NCBI RefSeq assembly: GCF_049445855.1
Contig: NZ_JBMSDV010000001.1
Coordinates: 992,001-1,056,000 of the forward strand
Direction: 5' to 3'
Length of the DNA stretch: 64,000 nucleotides
From: JAGOCV01 sp049445855
GTDB taxonomy: Bacteria > Pseudomonadota > Gammaproteobacteria > Burkholderiales > Burkholderiaceae_C
The notes under the pieces were generated by a model. The model was not told where the DNA came from. It saw only the letters and a program-made list of their open reading frames with translations, and searched no databases. This document shows, piece after piece, positions 8,496-16,114 of the stretch. A program made the position numbers and the translations under genes. Position 1 is the first letter of the stretch. Each line of letters begins with the position of its first letter.

Positions 8496-10179
8496 CACCG
8501 TACTTATCGAAACCGCCGACGATGCCTCCATCGACTGGAGGCAGGTCACACTCGGCTCGGCCCTGAACAGTTCAGCCTCGCTCTATCCAGACCGCATCGC
8601 CATCGTCGATGGCGACAGACGAATGAGCTATGCGGAACTTGATAAGGCCGCGAGAGATCTGGCCCACGGCCTGCAAAGCCTGGGCATCGGTCGTCGCCAG
8701 CAGGTCGCTATCTGGATGACCAACAGCATCGATTGGGTGGTGTCCTGGATGGCGTGTGCGCATGTCGGGGCTGTGGTGGTGCCGATCAACACACGGTACA
8801 AGGCGGATGAAGTCGAATACATCCTCCGGCAGTCCGATGCCGTCGCACTGATCATGATGGATCGGTACTGGGGGATCGATTTCGTTGGCATGGTCAACCA
8901 AGTCGTCCCCGAGTTGGCAGCATCGGTGCCCGGGAAACTCCAGTGCAAGAAGCTCCCCGCCCTGAAATCGGTTCTTCTGTGGAAGGATGTCCAGGTGCCT
9001 GGCACCAGGGATCTGCAGACACTCACCACGTTGGGGGCGGAGTTCCATCAGACCGGCGCGAGACTGTCACCCCAACACCCCGGCGACGCAGTCATCATCG
9101 TCTATACGTCAGGAACGACGGGGCATCCCAAAGGTGCCGTGCACAGTCACATCGTGCTCCAGAATGCGTCCAACATCGCGCGCGTCATGCATATCGAACC
9201 CGGCGATGTCGTCATGGGGCACATGCCCTTCTACCATGTCGCTGGCGCCATCACCGCTGCGGCGTTGTCCATCCTGAAAGGCTGCACGCTCGTCTCCATG
9301 CCCCAATGGGACCCGGATCATGCGCTGGACCTCATAGAGCGCGAGCGCGTCTCGATCTTTGGTGGTATCCCAACGCATTTCATCGACTGCATTGATGCCG
9401 TGCGCAAGCGGCCACGCGACACCTCGTGCCTGAAGTCAGCGTGGATTGGTGGTGCGCCAGTCACGCCAGATGTGGCCCTGTCCGCCAAGAGGGAACTTGG
9501 CTTGCTGGCGCTGCAGGTCGTCTATGGAATGACAGAGACAACCGGCTCCACAACATTCAGCGAATTCGACGCAGATCTGGAAGTCGTCTGCAGCAACAAG
9601 GGGCGACCCATCGGTGATTTCGAAGTGAAGACGGTTGACCCCCAGACGCACAGGCCGATCGATGAGCCGGGTATCCAGGGTGAAGTGTGGGTGCGCGGTC
9701 ACCTCGTGATGATGGGCTACTACAAGAATGACAAGGCAACTGCGGAAGTCATCACGCCAGACGGATGGTTCCGCACAGGAGACCTGGGCACCTTCGATGA
9801 TGAAGGCTATCTGATGATCACCGGGCGTCTGAAGGAGATGTTCATCGTCGGCGGTTCCAATGCGTATCCCGCCGAGATAGAACGGATGATCCTGAGCCAC
9901 GACAGCATCAAGCAGGTCGTCGTCGTCGGTGTTCCGGATGCGCGCCTTGGAGAGGTTGGTTTTGCTTTCGTTCAACCGAAAAGCGATGCCGTTCCTAACC
10001 TTGAAGAGTTGGCGGCAGAGCTCAAGAGGTTCTGCCGCAGCCAGATGGCCGACTACAAGGTTCCGCGCACATTCAATGTCGTGAATGAATTCCCGAGAAC
10101 GCCCACGGGAAAGATCCAACGTTTTGCTTTGGCGACCATGGCCCGCGAGCTCGTGTCAAAAGCACAGACTGCGTCTTGA
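8488..10179 (+). CDS. Acyl/aryl-CoA ligase (AMP-forming)
   Basis: A 563-residue ANL-superfamily adenylating enzyme: carboxylate + ATP + CoA to acyl-CoA + AMP + PPi. The phosphate loop is YTSGTTGHPKGA, the A5-type motif is YGMTETTGSTTF, the hinge motif is GWFRTGDLG, and the A10 lysine is in PRTPTGKIQ near the C-terminus. All are intact, so it should be active. The start is the ATG at 8488, coupled by 8 bases to the last ABC gene; an earlier in-frame start at 8446 would lie deep inside livF. Substrate class is not decidable by eye. It closes the operon, which fits activation of the acid that the transporter brings in or that the monooxygenase product yields after hydrolysis. Confidence 0.92.
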   Translation: MHDTVLIETADDASIDWRQVTLGSALNSSASLYPDRIAIVDGDRRMSYAELDKAARDLAHGLQSLGIGRRQQVAIWMTNSIDWVVSWMACAHVGAVVVPINTRYKADEVEYILRQSDAVALIMMDRYWGIDFVGMVNQVVPELAASVPGKLQCKKLPALKSVLLWKDVQVPGTRDLQTLTTLGAEFHQTGARLSPQHPGDAVIIVYTSGTTGHPKGAVHSHIVLQNASNIARVMHIEPGDVVMGHMPFYHVAGAITAAALSILKGCTLVSMPQWDPDHALDLIERERVSIFGGIPTHFIDCIDAVRKRPRDTSCLKSAWIGGAPVTPDVALSAKRELGLLALQVVYGMTETTGSTTFSEFDADLEVVCSNKGRPIGDFEVKTVDPQTHRPIDEPGIQGEVWVRGHLVMMGYYKNDKATAEVITPDGWFRTGDLGTFDDEGYLMITGRLKEMFIVGGSNAYPAEIERMILSHDSIKQVVVVGVPDARLGEVGFAFVQPKSDAVPNLEELAAELKRFCRSQMADYKVPRTFNVVNEFPRTPTGKIQRFALATMARELVSKAQTAS

Positions 10180-10233
10180 GCTACAGATCAGCGGATTTCG
10201 GCATCGAACCTCAGTAGAGTAAGTACTAAGCGC

Positions 10234-10254
10234 GCCTCCGTTTGAATCGGAGGC
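10234..10254. terminator. Weak hairpin between convergent genes
   Basis: Seven-base arms GCCTCCG (10234-10240) and CGGAGGC (10248-10254) around a 7-base loop lie between the ends of the CoA ligase operon and the convergent XRE gene. There is no T-run on either side, so intrinsic termination is doubtful. Confidence 0.35.
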
Positions 10255-10301
10255 CAGTAAATCTCGGAAACAGCGACGCACGTATGGGCAGCTCCAAACG
10301 A

Positions 10302-10586
10302 CTAGCCCTTGACTAGCCTCTCCATCGTCTGGTCGATGATTTTCCCTGGGCGCATACCAAGTGCCTCCGCCAGATTCATCACCATGACCAGGCTGGGGAG
10401 GTGCAGCCCACGCTCGATCTTGCCCATATGCGAGCGCTCAATGCCAGCAGCGTTTGCCAAGCCCTCCTGAGAGAGTCCCTTTGTCTTCCGGATTTCCCGC
10501 ACGACCTCGCCGAAGGCAGTAGCAACCCCTTGATCAAAGCTTGTTGCGCCACGTGGACGCCCGGGTTTGACTTCGCGCTTTTGCAT
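10302..10586 (-). CDS. Small XRE-family helix-turn-helix regulator
   Basis: A 94-residue DNA-binding protein consisting almost entirely of one Cro/CI-type HTH (VREIRKTKGLSQEGLANAAG, then IERSHMGKIERG and LPSLVMVMNLAEAL). The basic start MQKREVKPGRPRG resembles an AT-hook-like GRPRG arm. There is no ligand or effector domain, so it is a simple repressor or co-regulator. It is divergent from the TM2 gene; the 90-base spacer contains GTTATATTTAAC, a 12-mer that recurs inside a perfect palindrome at 14631-14654. No good ribosome site precedes the ATG. Confidence 0.85.
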   Translation of the reverse strand: MQKREVKPGRPRGATSFDQGVATAFGEVVREIRKTKGLSQEGLANAAGIERSHMGKIERGLHLPSLVMVMNLAEALGMRPGKIIDQTMERLVKG

Positions 10587-10624
10587 TGGACAAAAGCATT
10601 CCGTCGAGCGACAGTTCTAACCAC

Positions 10625-10636
10625 GTTATATTTAAC
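10625..10636. promoter_or_regulatory. GTTATATTTAAC motif, candidate XRE operator
   Basis: This 12-mer lies in the divergent spacer between the XRE and TM2 genes. The identical 12-mer forms the centre of the palindrome upstream of the exported-protein gene at 14666. Here the outer arms are degenerate, so it could be a weaker copy of the same operator. Confidence 0.35.
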
Positions 10637-10676
10637 CCATTCTTGAGGAGTTCACGTGGAAGAGAGGGAAACTGTC

Positions 10677-11018
10677 ATGAAAACAAAGGGCCCGAACGAG
10701 AAGTACTGCGCCGAATGCGGAGCGATCATCCGCGCCAAAGCCGAGATCTGCCCCCACTGCGGCGTCCGGCAAATGGCAGTGCCCGACACAGGTCGTCGGG
10801 ACGCCCCGAAATCCGAGCGTAGCAAGCTTGTCGCCGGACTTCTCGCCATCTTCCTGGGTGGCTTTGGCGTTCACAAGTTCTATCTTGGCCGACTCTACTG
10901 GGGGATCTTCTATCTGATCTTCTGCTGGACGTTTGTGCCCGCAGTGATCGGCTTCCTCGAAGGATTGAACTACCTGTTGATGAGCCAGGCCACCTTCGAC
11001 AAGCGCTACCAGGACTAG
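10677..11018 (+). CDS. TM2-domain membrane protein with N-terminal zinc ribbon
   Basis: A 113-residue protein. Residues about 8-25 carry two CxxC pairs (YCAECG and CPHCGVRQ) forming a zinc ribbon. After a short polar linker come two transmembrane helices of the TM2 family with the marker GGFGVHKFYLGR between them. The family is of unknown function and anchors small domains in the inner membrane. Two starts are possible: the ATG at 10677, used here because it matches the usual family N-terminus, and a GTG at 10656 preceded by TTGAGGAG. It is followed by a strong terminator, so it is transcribed alone. Confidence 0.85.
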   Translation: MKTKGPNEKYCAECGAIIRAKAEICPHCGVRQMAVPDTGRRDAPKSERSKLVAGLLAIFLGGFGVHKFYLGRLYWGIFYLIFCWTFVPAVIGFLEGLNYLLMSQATFDKRYQD

Positions 11019-11092
11019 GGCGCAGCCAGCGCGCGCCGCTGGTGTCTTGTATATTCCGAGCCCTATTTTCGGTCGGGGATGCGGCCGACACG

Positions 11093-11125
11093 ATCCACCT
11101 AGCGTTTATTTGCTAGGTGGATTTT
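11093..11125 (+). terminator. Rho-independent terminator after the TM2 gene
   Basis: A perfect 11-base stem, ATCCACCTAGC (11093-11103) and GCTAGGTGGAT (11112-11122), with an 8-base loop is followed by a T-rich tract. It is 75 bases past the TM2 stop and marks the end of that transcript just before the mobile element. Confidence 0.85.
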
Positions 11126-11159
11126 GCTTTTCTAGAATTCCAATCAACGGGTGCATTTA

Positions 11160-11230
11160 TGACGCCCGCAGTTCCGGAACTACCTGTCAGATGTTGACCC
11201 ACCGCTGGTGGAGTGCACTGCTGCACTTCA
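11160..11230. other. Palindrome-rich leader before the methyltransferase gene
   Basis: The interval between the terminator and the methyltransferase start has no gene but several short palindromes: AGTTCCGGAACT at 11170-11181, CCACC/GGTGG around 11199-11211, AGTGCACT at 11212-11219 and GTGCA/TGCAC at 11214-11227. It could contain the promoter, an operator or the left end of the mobile element. No terminal repeat matching the right side (23719-23807) was found by eye. Confidence 0.3.
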
Positions 11231-11296
11231 TCAGCTTTGGATCAGCTACGACCTGGTTGCAAGTTTTCCTTATCGAAAATTTTTCTGGAACTGACT

Positions 11297-12634
11297 ATGA
11301 AAGCTATCACTCAGCCGCCCCCGACAACGCACATCGGCCCGATCACCCTGCGCTCGCCGCAGGAGCTGAAGGCCTGGCCGAACAACCCGCGCAAGCACCC
11401 GCCGCGCCAGATCGCGCAGTTGCGCGCTGCGATCCAGAGCTTTGGCTTCACGGCTCCGATCCTTCTGAACGAAGCCGGCGTGGTGCTGAGCGGCCATGGT
11501 CGCCTCCAGGCAGCGCTTGAGCTCAAGCTGGAGGAAGTGCCCACCCGCACCGTCTCCGGCTGGTCCCTCGCACAGCAGCGCGCCTTCGTTCTCTCGGACA
11601 ACAAGATCGGCATGCTCTCCTCCTGGGACGAGGAGTTGTTGCTTGAGGAGATGGAGTTGCTCATCAAGGACGACTTCGAGCTGGAGCTGACCGCCTTCAG
11701 CACGGCCGAGATCGACCTGATGTTCGAACCGGTAACGGCCAAGGGCAAGCCCGATCAGGACGCACTGCAGGAGGTCGACGCCAGTGCCGACCTCGTGACC
11801 CGCCTGGGCGACCTCTGGGTGCTGGGCAACCACAAGCTCCTGTGCGGTAACTCGCTGCAGCGCGAGTCGTTCGAGGCTCTGCTCGCTGACGAATGCATCC
11901 AGATGGCCATTTCCGACGTTCCGTTCAATGTGGCCATCAAGGATGTCGTCGGCAAGGGTACGGTCAAGCACGCCGAGTTCCAAATGGCCTCTGGCGAGAT
12001 GAGCCCACAGGAGTTCACCAAGTTCCTGCAGGACCATCTGGAACTTGTCCACGCGTTCGCCCAAGACGGTGCGCTCGTCTACACCTTCATCGACCACAAG
12101 GGCATCCGCCCGGTGCTCGATGCCGCATTGCCCTACTTCGGCAACCACAAGCAGCTGATCGTCTGGGACAAGGGGGTTGGAGGTTTAGGCAGCCACTACC
12201 GCTCCCAACACGAGCTCATCTTCCTGCACAAGAAGGGTACGGCACCGCACATCAACACGTTCGAGCTGGGCCAGCATGGCCGCTACCGCACGAACGTGTG
12301 GGCCTATGCCGGCTCCCAACAGTACACGGACAAGGCGATCCTGGCGGAGCACCCCACCCCGAAACCGGTGCCCCTCATCGCGGACGCCATCCGTGATTCG
12401 AGCCACCGCAAGGGCATCGTCTTCGACGCCTTCGCCGGCAGCGGCACTATTTTCATCGCTGCCGAACGCACAGGTCGCTACGCGCGCGCGATCGAGCTGG
12501 AGCCGCGCTACTGCGACACCTCGGTGCGTCGCTGGCAGCGCGTGACAAGCAAGAGCGCCATCCTGGAGGCGACCGGCCAGACCTGGGAGCAGGTCCGTGC
12601 GGAGCGTCTCCTCACTTCCCAGAAGGAGATGTGA
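11297..12634 (+). CDS. ParB-like nuclease domain fused to DNA methyltransferase
   Basis: A 445-residue protein. Residues about 15-105 are a ParB/Srx-like domain (LKAWPNNPRKHPPRQIAQL, then GVVLSGHGRLQAA). The rest is an N6-adenine/N4-cytosine-type methyltransferase with motif IV before motif I, the beta-type order: ISDVPFNV at about 205-212 and FDAFAGSGT at about 375-384. Motif IV reads DVPF where DPPY is usual. Such fusions occur in phages and integrative elements and modify element or host DNA. The start ATG at 11297 is chosen because the sequence becomes family-like there; an upstream in-frame start is in the palindromic leader. The DUF5681 gene begins two bases after its stop, then terminase. 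Confidence 0.85.
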   Translation: MKAITQPPPTTHIGPITLRSPQELKAWPNNPRKHPPRQIAQLRAAIQSFGFTAPILLNEAGVVLSGHGRLQAALELKLEEVPTRTVSGWSLAQQRAFVLSDNKIGMLSSWDEELLLEEMELLIKDDFELELTAFSTAEIDLMFEPVTAKGKPDQDALQEVDASADLVTRLGDLWVLGNHKLLCGNSLQRESFEALLADECIQMAISDVPFNVAIKDVVGKGTVKHAEFQMASGEMSPQEFTKFLQDHLELVHAFAQDGALVYTFIDHKGIRPVLDAALPYFGNHKQLIVWDKGVGGLGSHYRSQHELIFLHKKGTAPHINTFELGQHGRYRTNVWAYAGSQQYTDKAILAEHPTPKPVPLIADAIRDSSHRKGIVFDAFAGSGTIFIAAERTGRYARAIELEPRYCDTSVRRWQRVTSKSAILEATGQTWEQVRAERLLTSQKEM

Positions 12635-12635
12635 C

Positions 12636-13001
12636 ATGGCCATTGGCTACAAGTCGCCCCCGAAGGCCACCCAGTTCCGCAAGGGCACGAGTGGCAACCC
12701 CCGCGGCCGCCCCAAAGGCTCGAAGAACTTCATGACCTTGCTGGAGCAGGAACTCTCGGAGCCCATCGTCGTGAACGAGGACGGTCGCCGCAAGAAGGTT
12801 ACCCGTATGCAGGCGATGGTCAAGCGCATGGTCGCTGGTGCCCTTCAGGGTGACCAGAAGTCCCTACTCACTCTCATCGAGGTGATGCGCAAGACCGGCC
12901 AGCTGCAGCAGGCGGAGCAACCCACGGCGCTCCCCGATGACTACCAGGAAATCCTAGACACCTATATCCAGCGCCGCATCAACGGCAAATCCAAATCGTA
13001 A
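12636..13001 (+). CDS. DUF5681 protein, putative terminase accessory
   Basis: A 121-residue basic protein beginning with the DUF5681 hallmark (QFRKGTSGNPRGRPKGSKN), an AT-hook-like GRPKG segment, followed by a helical region with VTRMQAMVKRMVAGALQGD. The family is found directly upstream of terminase large subunits in prophages and related elements and is a plausible small-terminase or DNA-recognition partner, which is inference from position. It starts one base after the methyltransferase stop and ends 19 bases before terL, so the three genes form one operon. Confidence 0.8.
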   Translation: MAIGYKSPPKATQFRKGTSGNPRGRPKGSKNFMTLLEQELSEPIVVNEDGRRKKVTRMQAMVKRMVAGALQGDQKSLLTLIEVMRKTGQLQQAEQPTALPDDYQEILDTYIQRRINGKSKS

Positions 13002-13020
13002 CTACTGAAGGAGAACTGAA

Positions 13021-14496
13021 ATGAAAAAATCTGCAACGGATTGGGACGCGTTCTACGCGGCGTCGAAAGACGACTTCCACGTTTTTGTGAAAATGGCGTT
13101 CAAGGTGCTCTATCCGGGTACGCAGTTCGAAGAGAACTGGCACATCGATGCGATCGGCCACCAGTTGGAGCTTGCGCGCACCGGCAAGCGCCCTCGCCTG
13201 ATCGTCAACATCCCGCCGCGGCATTTGAAGACGTTCATCATCTCCATCGCGTGGCCGGCGTACATCTTGGCGCATGACCCGACCGCTGAGATCATCTGCG
13301 TGAGTTACTCGACCGAGCTGGCAGATGCGATTGCCCTCAACTTCCGTCGCCTCGTGATGAGCGACTGGTACCAGAAGGCCTTCCCCGAGGTCCAGTTCGT
13401 CAAGACTGCCGTCTCTGACTACGTGACCAAAGAAGGCGGTGGACGCCGCGCGATCTCCGTGCAAGGTGCTCTGACCGGCCGTGGTGGCGACATCATCATC
13501 ATCGATGATCCGATCAAACCACAGGATGCCTACTCCGACCTGCGTCGCAATGCTGTGAACGAATGGTTCGTCACAACGCTTCTCAGTCGCCTGAACAGCC
13601 AGACGCTGGGCGTCATCGTCCTTGTGATGCAGCGCCTGCACGTGGGTGACCTGTGTGGGTATATGGAAGGTCTTGGCGACTTCCACAAGCTCTCACTGCC
13701 TGCGATCGCCACGAAGGCCGAAATCATCCCTATCGGTCCGAACGCGGATGACGTCTATCACCGCGCCGAGGGCGAACCGCTGCATCCGGCGCGCGACAGC
13801 GCGGAGGTTTGGGAGAAGAAGCGCAGGGAGGTTGGCCGCCGCATCTTCAGCGCCCAGTACCAGCAGACTCCGGAAGCGCCGGAAGGCAACATCTTCAAGC
13901 TCAAGTACATGCAGTGGGTGGACAAAATCCCGCCGCGCCATCAGGGTCACTTCTGGATCAGCATCGACACGGCAACTTCAACCGAGGAGAGCGCCGACTA
14001 CACCGCGATCACGGTCGGCCAGAGCATGGATGACGGTACGCACTACATCCACCACGCATCGCGCGGCCACTGGGACTATGAGATCGTCAAGGCAAAGGCC
14101 CTGCAGTTGTGGAAGCAGTTGCCCGATGCACAGTTCCTGATTGAGACCGCAAACGTTGGCCTTACTCTTGCGAAATTCCTCAGATCCAAAGGCGCGAATG
14201 TCGGGGTCCACGAGCCGAAAAAATCCAAGGAAACTCGTGCCTACGATGTCCTTCAGCAGTTTGAGGAGAAGCGCGTCTTCTTCGTGCGTACACCGAAGAA
14301 TGAGGAAGGACTGAAGTGTCTGGAATGTGAGTTGCTGATGTTTCCCTACAGCCGCTACGACGACCAAGTCGACAGTATCGTGCAGGCCCTGCGCATGGCA
14401 AAGAACAAGTGGGAAGGTACCGTGAAGGTGACGATCTATGCGGACCAGTGGGAGCCTCAACACGATCTCAATACCATCATGAACGCACCTTGGTAG
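13021..14496 (+). CDS. Phage terminase large subunit (TerL)
   Basis: A 491-residue DNA-packaging motor with an ATPase half and a nuclease half. ATPase: the Walker A-like loop is NIPPRHLKTF at about residues 63-72, and Walker B is DIIIIDDPI at about 157-165. Nuclease: RNase H-like acidic residues are seen in SIDTATSTEESADY (about 314-327) and DDQVDSIVQAL (about 447-457). GAAGGAG lies eight bases before the ATG. Length and motif order are those of an intact TerL. No portal, protease, capsid or tail gene follows; a strong terminator and then unrelated cargo come next. The protein could package the element with help from a helper phage or be a relic. Confidence 0.93.
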   Translation: MKKSATDWDAFYAASKDDFHVFVKMAFKVLYPGTQFEENWHIDAIGHQLELARTGKRPRLIVNIPPRHLKTFIISIAWPAYILAHDPTAEIICVSYSTELADAIALNFRRLVMSDWYQKAFPEVQFVKTAVSDYVTKEGGGRRAISVQGALTGRGGDIIIIDDPIKPQDAYSDLRRNAVNEWFVTTLLSRLNSQTLGVIVLVMQRLHVGDLCGYMEGLGDFHKLSLPAIATKAEIIPIGPNADDVYHRAEGEPLHPARDSAEVWEKKRREVGRRIFSAQYQQTPEAPEGNIFKLKYMQWVDKIPPRHQGHFWISIDTATSTEESADYTAITVGQSMDDGTHYIHHASRGHWDYEIVKAKALQLWKQLPDAQFLIETANVGLTLAKFLRSKGANVGVHEPKKSKETRAYDVLQQFEEKRVFFVRTPKNEEGLKCLECELLMFPYSRYDDQVDSIVQALRMAKNKWEGTVKVTIYADQWEPQHDLNTIMNAPW

Positions 14497-14503
14497 TCCG
14501 CAG

Positions 14504-14535
14504 GCCCGGTCCATTGACAGTGACCGGGCTTTTTT
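14504..14535 (+). terminator. Rho-independent terminator after terL
   Basis: Eight-base arms GCCCGGTC (14504-14511) and GACCGGGC (14522-14529) with a 10-base loop are followed directly by six Ts. It sits 8 bases past the terminase stop and ends the methyltransferase-DUF5681-terL transcript. Confidence 0.9.
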
Positions 14536-14630
14536 CTGCCTTCTGCAGGCAACACGCGGGCACTTACCGGCACTAAGTCTCACAATCCGGCCCCATTGGA
14601 CTGGATCTGGCTAGCTCGTGGAGCAATACT

Positions 14631-14654
14631 TTATGAGTTATATTTAACTCATAA
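14631..14654. promoter_or_regulatory. 24-base perfect palindrome, candidate operator
   Basis: Arms TTATGAGTTA (14631-14640) and TAACTCATAA (14645-14654) flank TATT, ending 11 bases before the start of the exported-protein gene. The core GTTATATTTAAC also occurs at 10625-10636 next to the XRE gene. Such symmetry beside a start codon is typical for a repressor operator. As RNA it could also fold over the ribosome site, since AAGGAAGAGG follows at once. Confidence 0.6.
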
Positions 14655-14665
14655 GGAAGAGGCTC

Positions 14666-15214
14666 ATGATCTGGTCATACGTGCTCCGGCTGCGGTACAT
14701 CCTTGGCGTATTGCTGTGTGCACACGCTCACTTCTCTCTGGCCCAGCAGGTCTACCTGTGCAAGGGTGCCGACGGTCAGCAGCAGTACCAGCAAGCACCG
14801 TGCGGTCAGGGGGCAGAAGTCGGGTCAGCCTGGAGCAAGCAGCGCGAAGTGGAGCGCGCCCGTGAGGAAGCCAGACAAGCTGAACTGGCCAAACTGCAGG
14901 CCGCCCGCGCGCAAAAAGACGCCCAGCACCGGAGAAGCAATATCGATGGCCTGCGTACCTGCAAGCAGGGCAGGGATTGCGACATCGAATCCGTGCGCAT
15001 GATGATGACAAACCTCTCACGCGACGATCTCATGACCGCGCTGGGTCCGCCAGAGACAGTTCAGAAAGTCGGCGATGAGCTGTGGTACTACTCAATCACA
15101 GCGGAAGACGCAGGTGCTCGCCGGAATTTCCGGCTCCAGATCAGTTTCAGATACAACGACGATGATCACAGTCGACGTCCGTACCAGTCGGTCTGGAAAG
15201 TCAACGTCTACTAA
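14666..15214 (+). CDS. Exported DUF4124-like/BamE-like hypothetical protein
   Basis: A 182-residue protein with a signal peptide (about residues 1-26, cut near SLAQQ). A short Cys-containing segment (QVYLCKGADG, then YQQAPCGQG) resembles the N-terminal domain of DUF4124 envelope proteins. Residues 55-90 are a charged coiled coil. The C-terminal half has DDLMTALGPPETVQKVGDEL, reminiscent of the BamE/OmlA fold. Function is unknown; an envelope location is likely. It is transcribed alone from behind the 24-base palindrome and converges with the DUF1810 gene, overlapping its end by four bases. The VYLC-APC start is shared with the exported protein at 18500-18922 in the same cargo. Confidence 0.7.
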   Translation: MIWSYVLRLRYILGVLLCAHAHFSLAQQVYLCKGADGQQQYQQAPCGQGAEVGSAWSKQREVERAREEARQAELAKLQAARAQKDAQHRRSNIDGLRTCKQGRDCDIESVRMMMTNLSRDDLMTALGPPETVQKVGDELWYYSITAEDAGARRNFRLQISFRYNDDDHSRRPYQSVWKVNVY

Positions 15215-15642
15215 ACCCGTCTTGGCAGCAGCAGAAGAGTCTTCTGGTCTTCGACGCCATCGAAGTACTTCTGCAGCATCTGCACGAAGCAGCTCTCATC
15301 AGGTTCGGCTCGATGGAAAATGGTCATGCATGAGCGCAGCTTCATGTCGTCGGGCGATCCCATGATCCTGTATGCGGTCCTGCCCTTGACGCTCAGGAGC
15401 AGGTTGCAGCACTCGGCAAGCCTAGGTCCAAGCACCGGGTGTGCCCAGTAAGCCTGAGCCTCTGCCAGATCACGCAGACCGTACTTCGTCGCCATGGCGC
15501 TACGGCCAAGCGCCTCATGCTGAGGAAAGATGAACCACATCCAGTGGCTCTGCTTCTCGCCGGCTTTCAGTTCCTGTTTGACCGTTTCGTAGACATCGGC
15601 CTGTGCCTGCACGAACCGGTCCAGATCGTACGCATCCGGCAT
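15211..15642 (-). CDS. DUF1810 family protein
   Basis: A 143-residue cytoplasmic protein of the DUF1810 family. Markers are DLDRFVQAQADVYETVKQEL, GEKQSHWMWFIFPQ, and KGRTAYRIMGSPDDMKLRSC, with FHRAEPDESCFVQMLQKYF near the end. The family is widespread and its biochemical role is not established. Its start is fused to the stop of the HTH gene as TGATG, so the two are translated together. A regulatory or antagonistic pair is possible but unproven. Full-length compared with relatives. Confidence 0.85.
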   Translation of the reverse strand: MPDAYDLDRFVQAQADVYETVKQELKAGEKQSHWMWFIFPQHEALGRSAMATKYGLRDLAEAQAYWAHPVLGPRLAECCNLLLSVKGRTAYRIMGSPDDMKLRSCMTIFHRAEPDESCFVQMLQKYFDGVEDQKTLLLLPRRV

Positions 15643-16085
15643 CAGGCTTCCAGCTCTTCCCCGGTGAGAGCTGCGGCAGCCTCACGCTTACCCATCTTGC
15701 GCACGGCCGCCAGCGTGATGAGCTGTTTGGCACGCGGCTTGGATTCGCCGGCTTCCCAGTTGTAGATGGTCTGGGCCGAAACGCCCACCAGTTTGCCGAA
15801 GTCCGCCGCAGACAGGCCAAGGCGCTTCCGGTGCGCGGAAAGTCCTTCCTGGCGAAAGCGCAGGCTGGGCTGATCGTCTTCAGTCGACACGGGAGTCGCA
15901 CCTCGCACGCCGGCCTTCTGCAGTTTCTTTAGCTGCGACTCAAGCTGGGCAATATGGCGCTTGAGCTGCGCGATGTCTGCGCGGTAGTTGGCACTTGCCC
16001 TTTTGAGCTGTTCGGTCTCGGAGCGGATTTCCTTGCGGGCAAGGCGTCCGATTTCCTCTTTGATGGCAGATGCGATATTGGGCAT
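15642..16085 (-). CDS. Coiled-coil plus XRE helix-turn-helix protein
   Basis: A 147-residue protein. Residues about 1-60 are a strongly charged helical, probably coiled-coil, region (IKEEIGRLARKEIRSETEQL and following heptads). Residues about 78-135 form an HTH of the XRE type (LSAADFGKLVGVSAQTIYNW, then EAGESKPRAKQL). The coil probably mediates oligomerisation or partner binding. It sits 29 bases after the protease gene and overlaps the DUF1810 start by one base. Likely a local DNA-binding regulator; target unknown. Confidence 0.8.
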   Translation of the reverse strand: MPNIASAIKEEIGRLARKEIRSETEQLKRASANYRADIAQLKRHIAQLESQLKKLQKAGVRGATPVSTEDDQPSLRFRQEGLSAHRKRLGLSAADFGKLVGVSAQTIYNWEAGESKPRAKQLITLAAVRKMGKREAAAALTGEELEA

Positions 16086-16114
16086 TACTTGATGACAACA
16101 GTGAATGCGGCATT

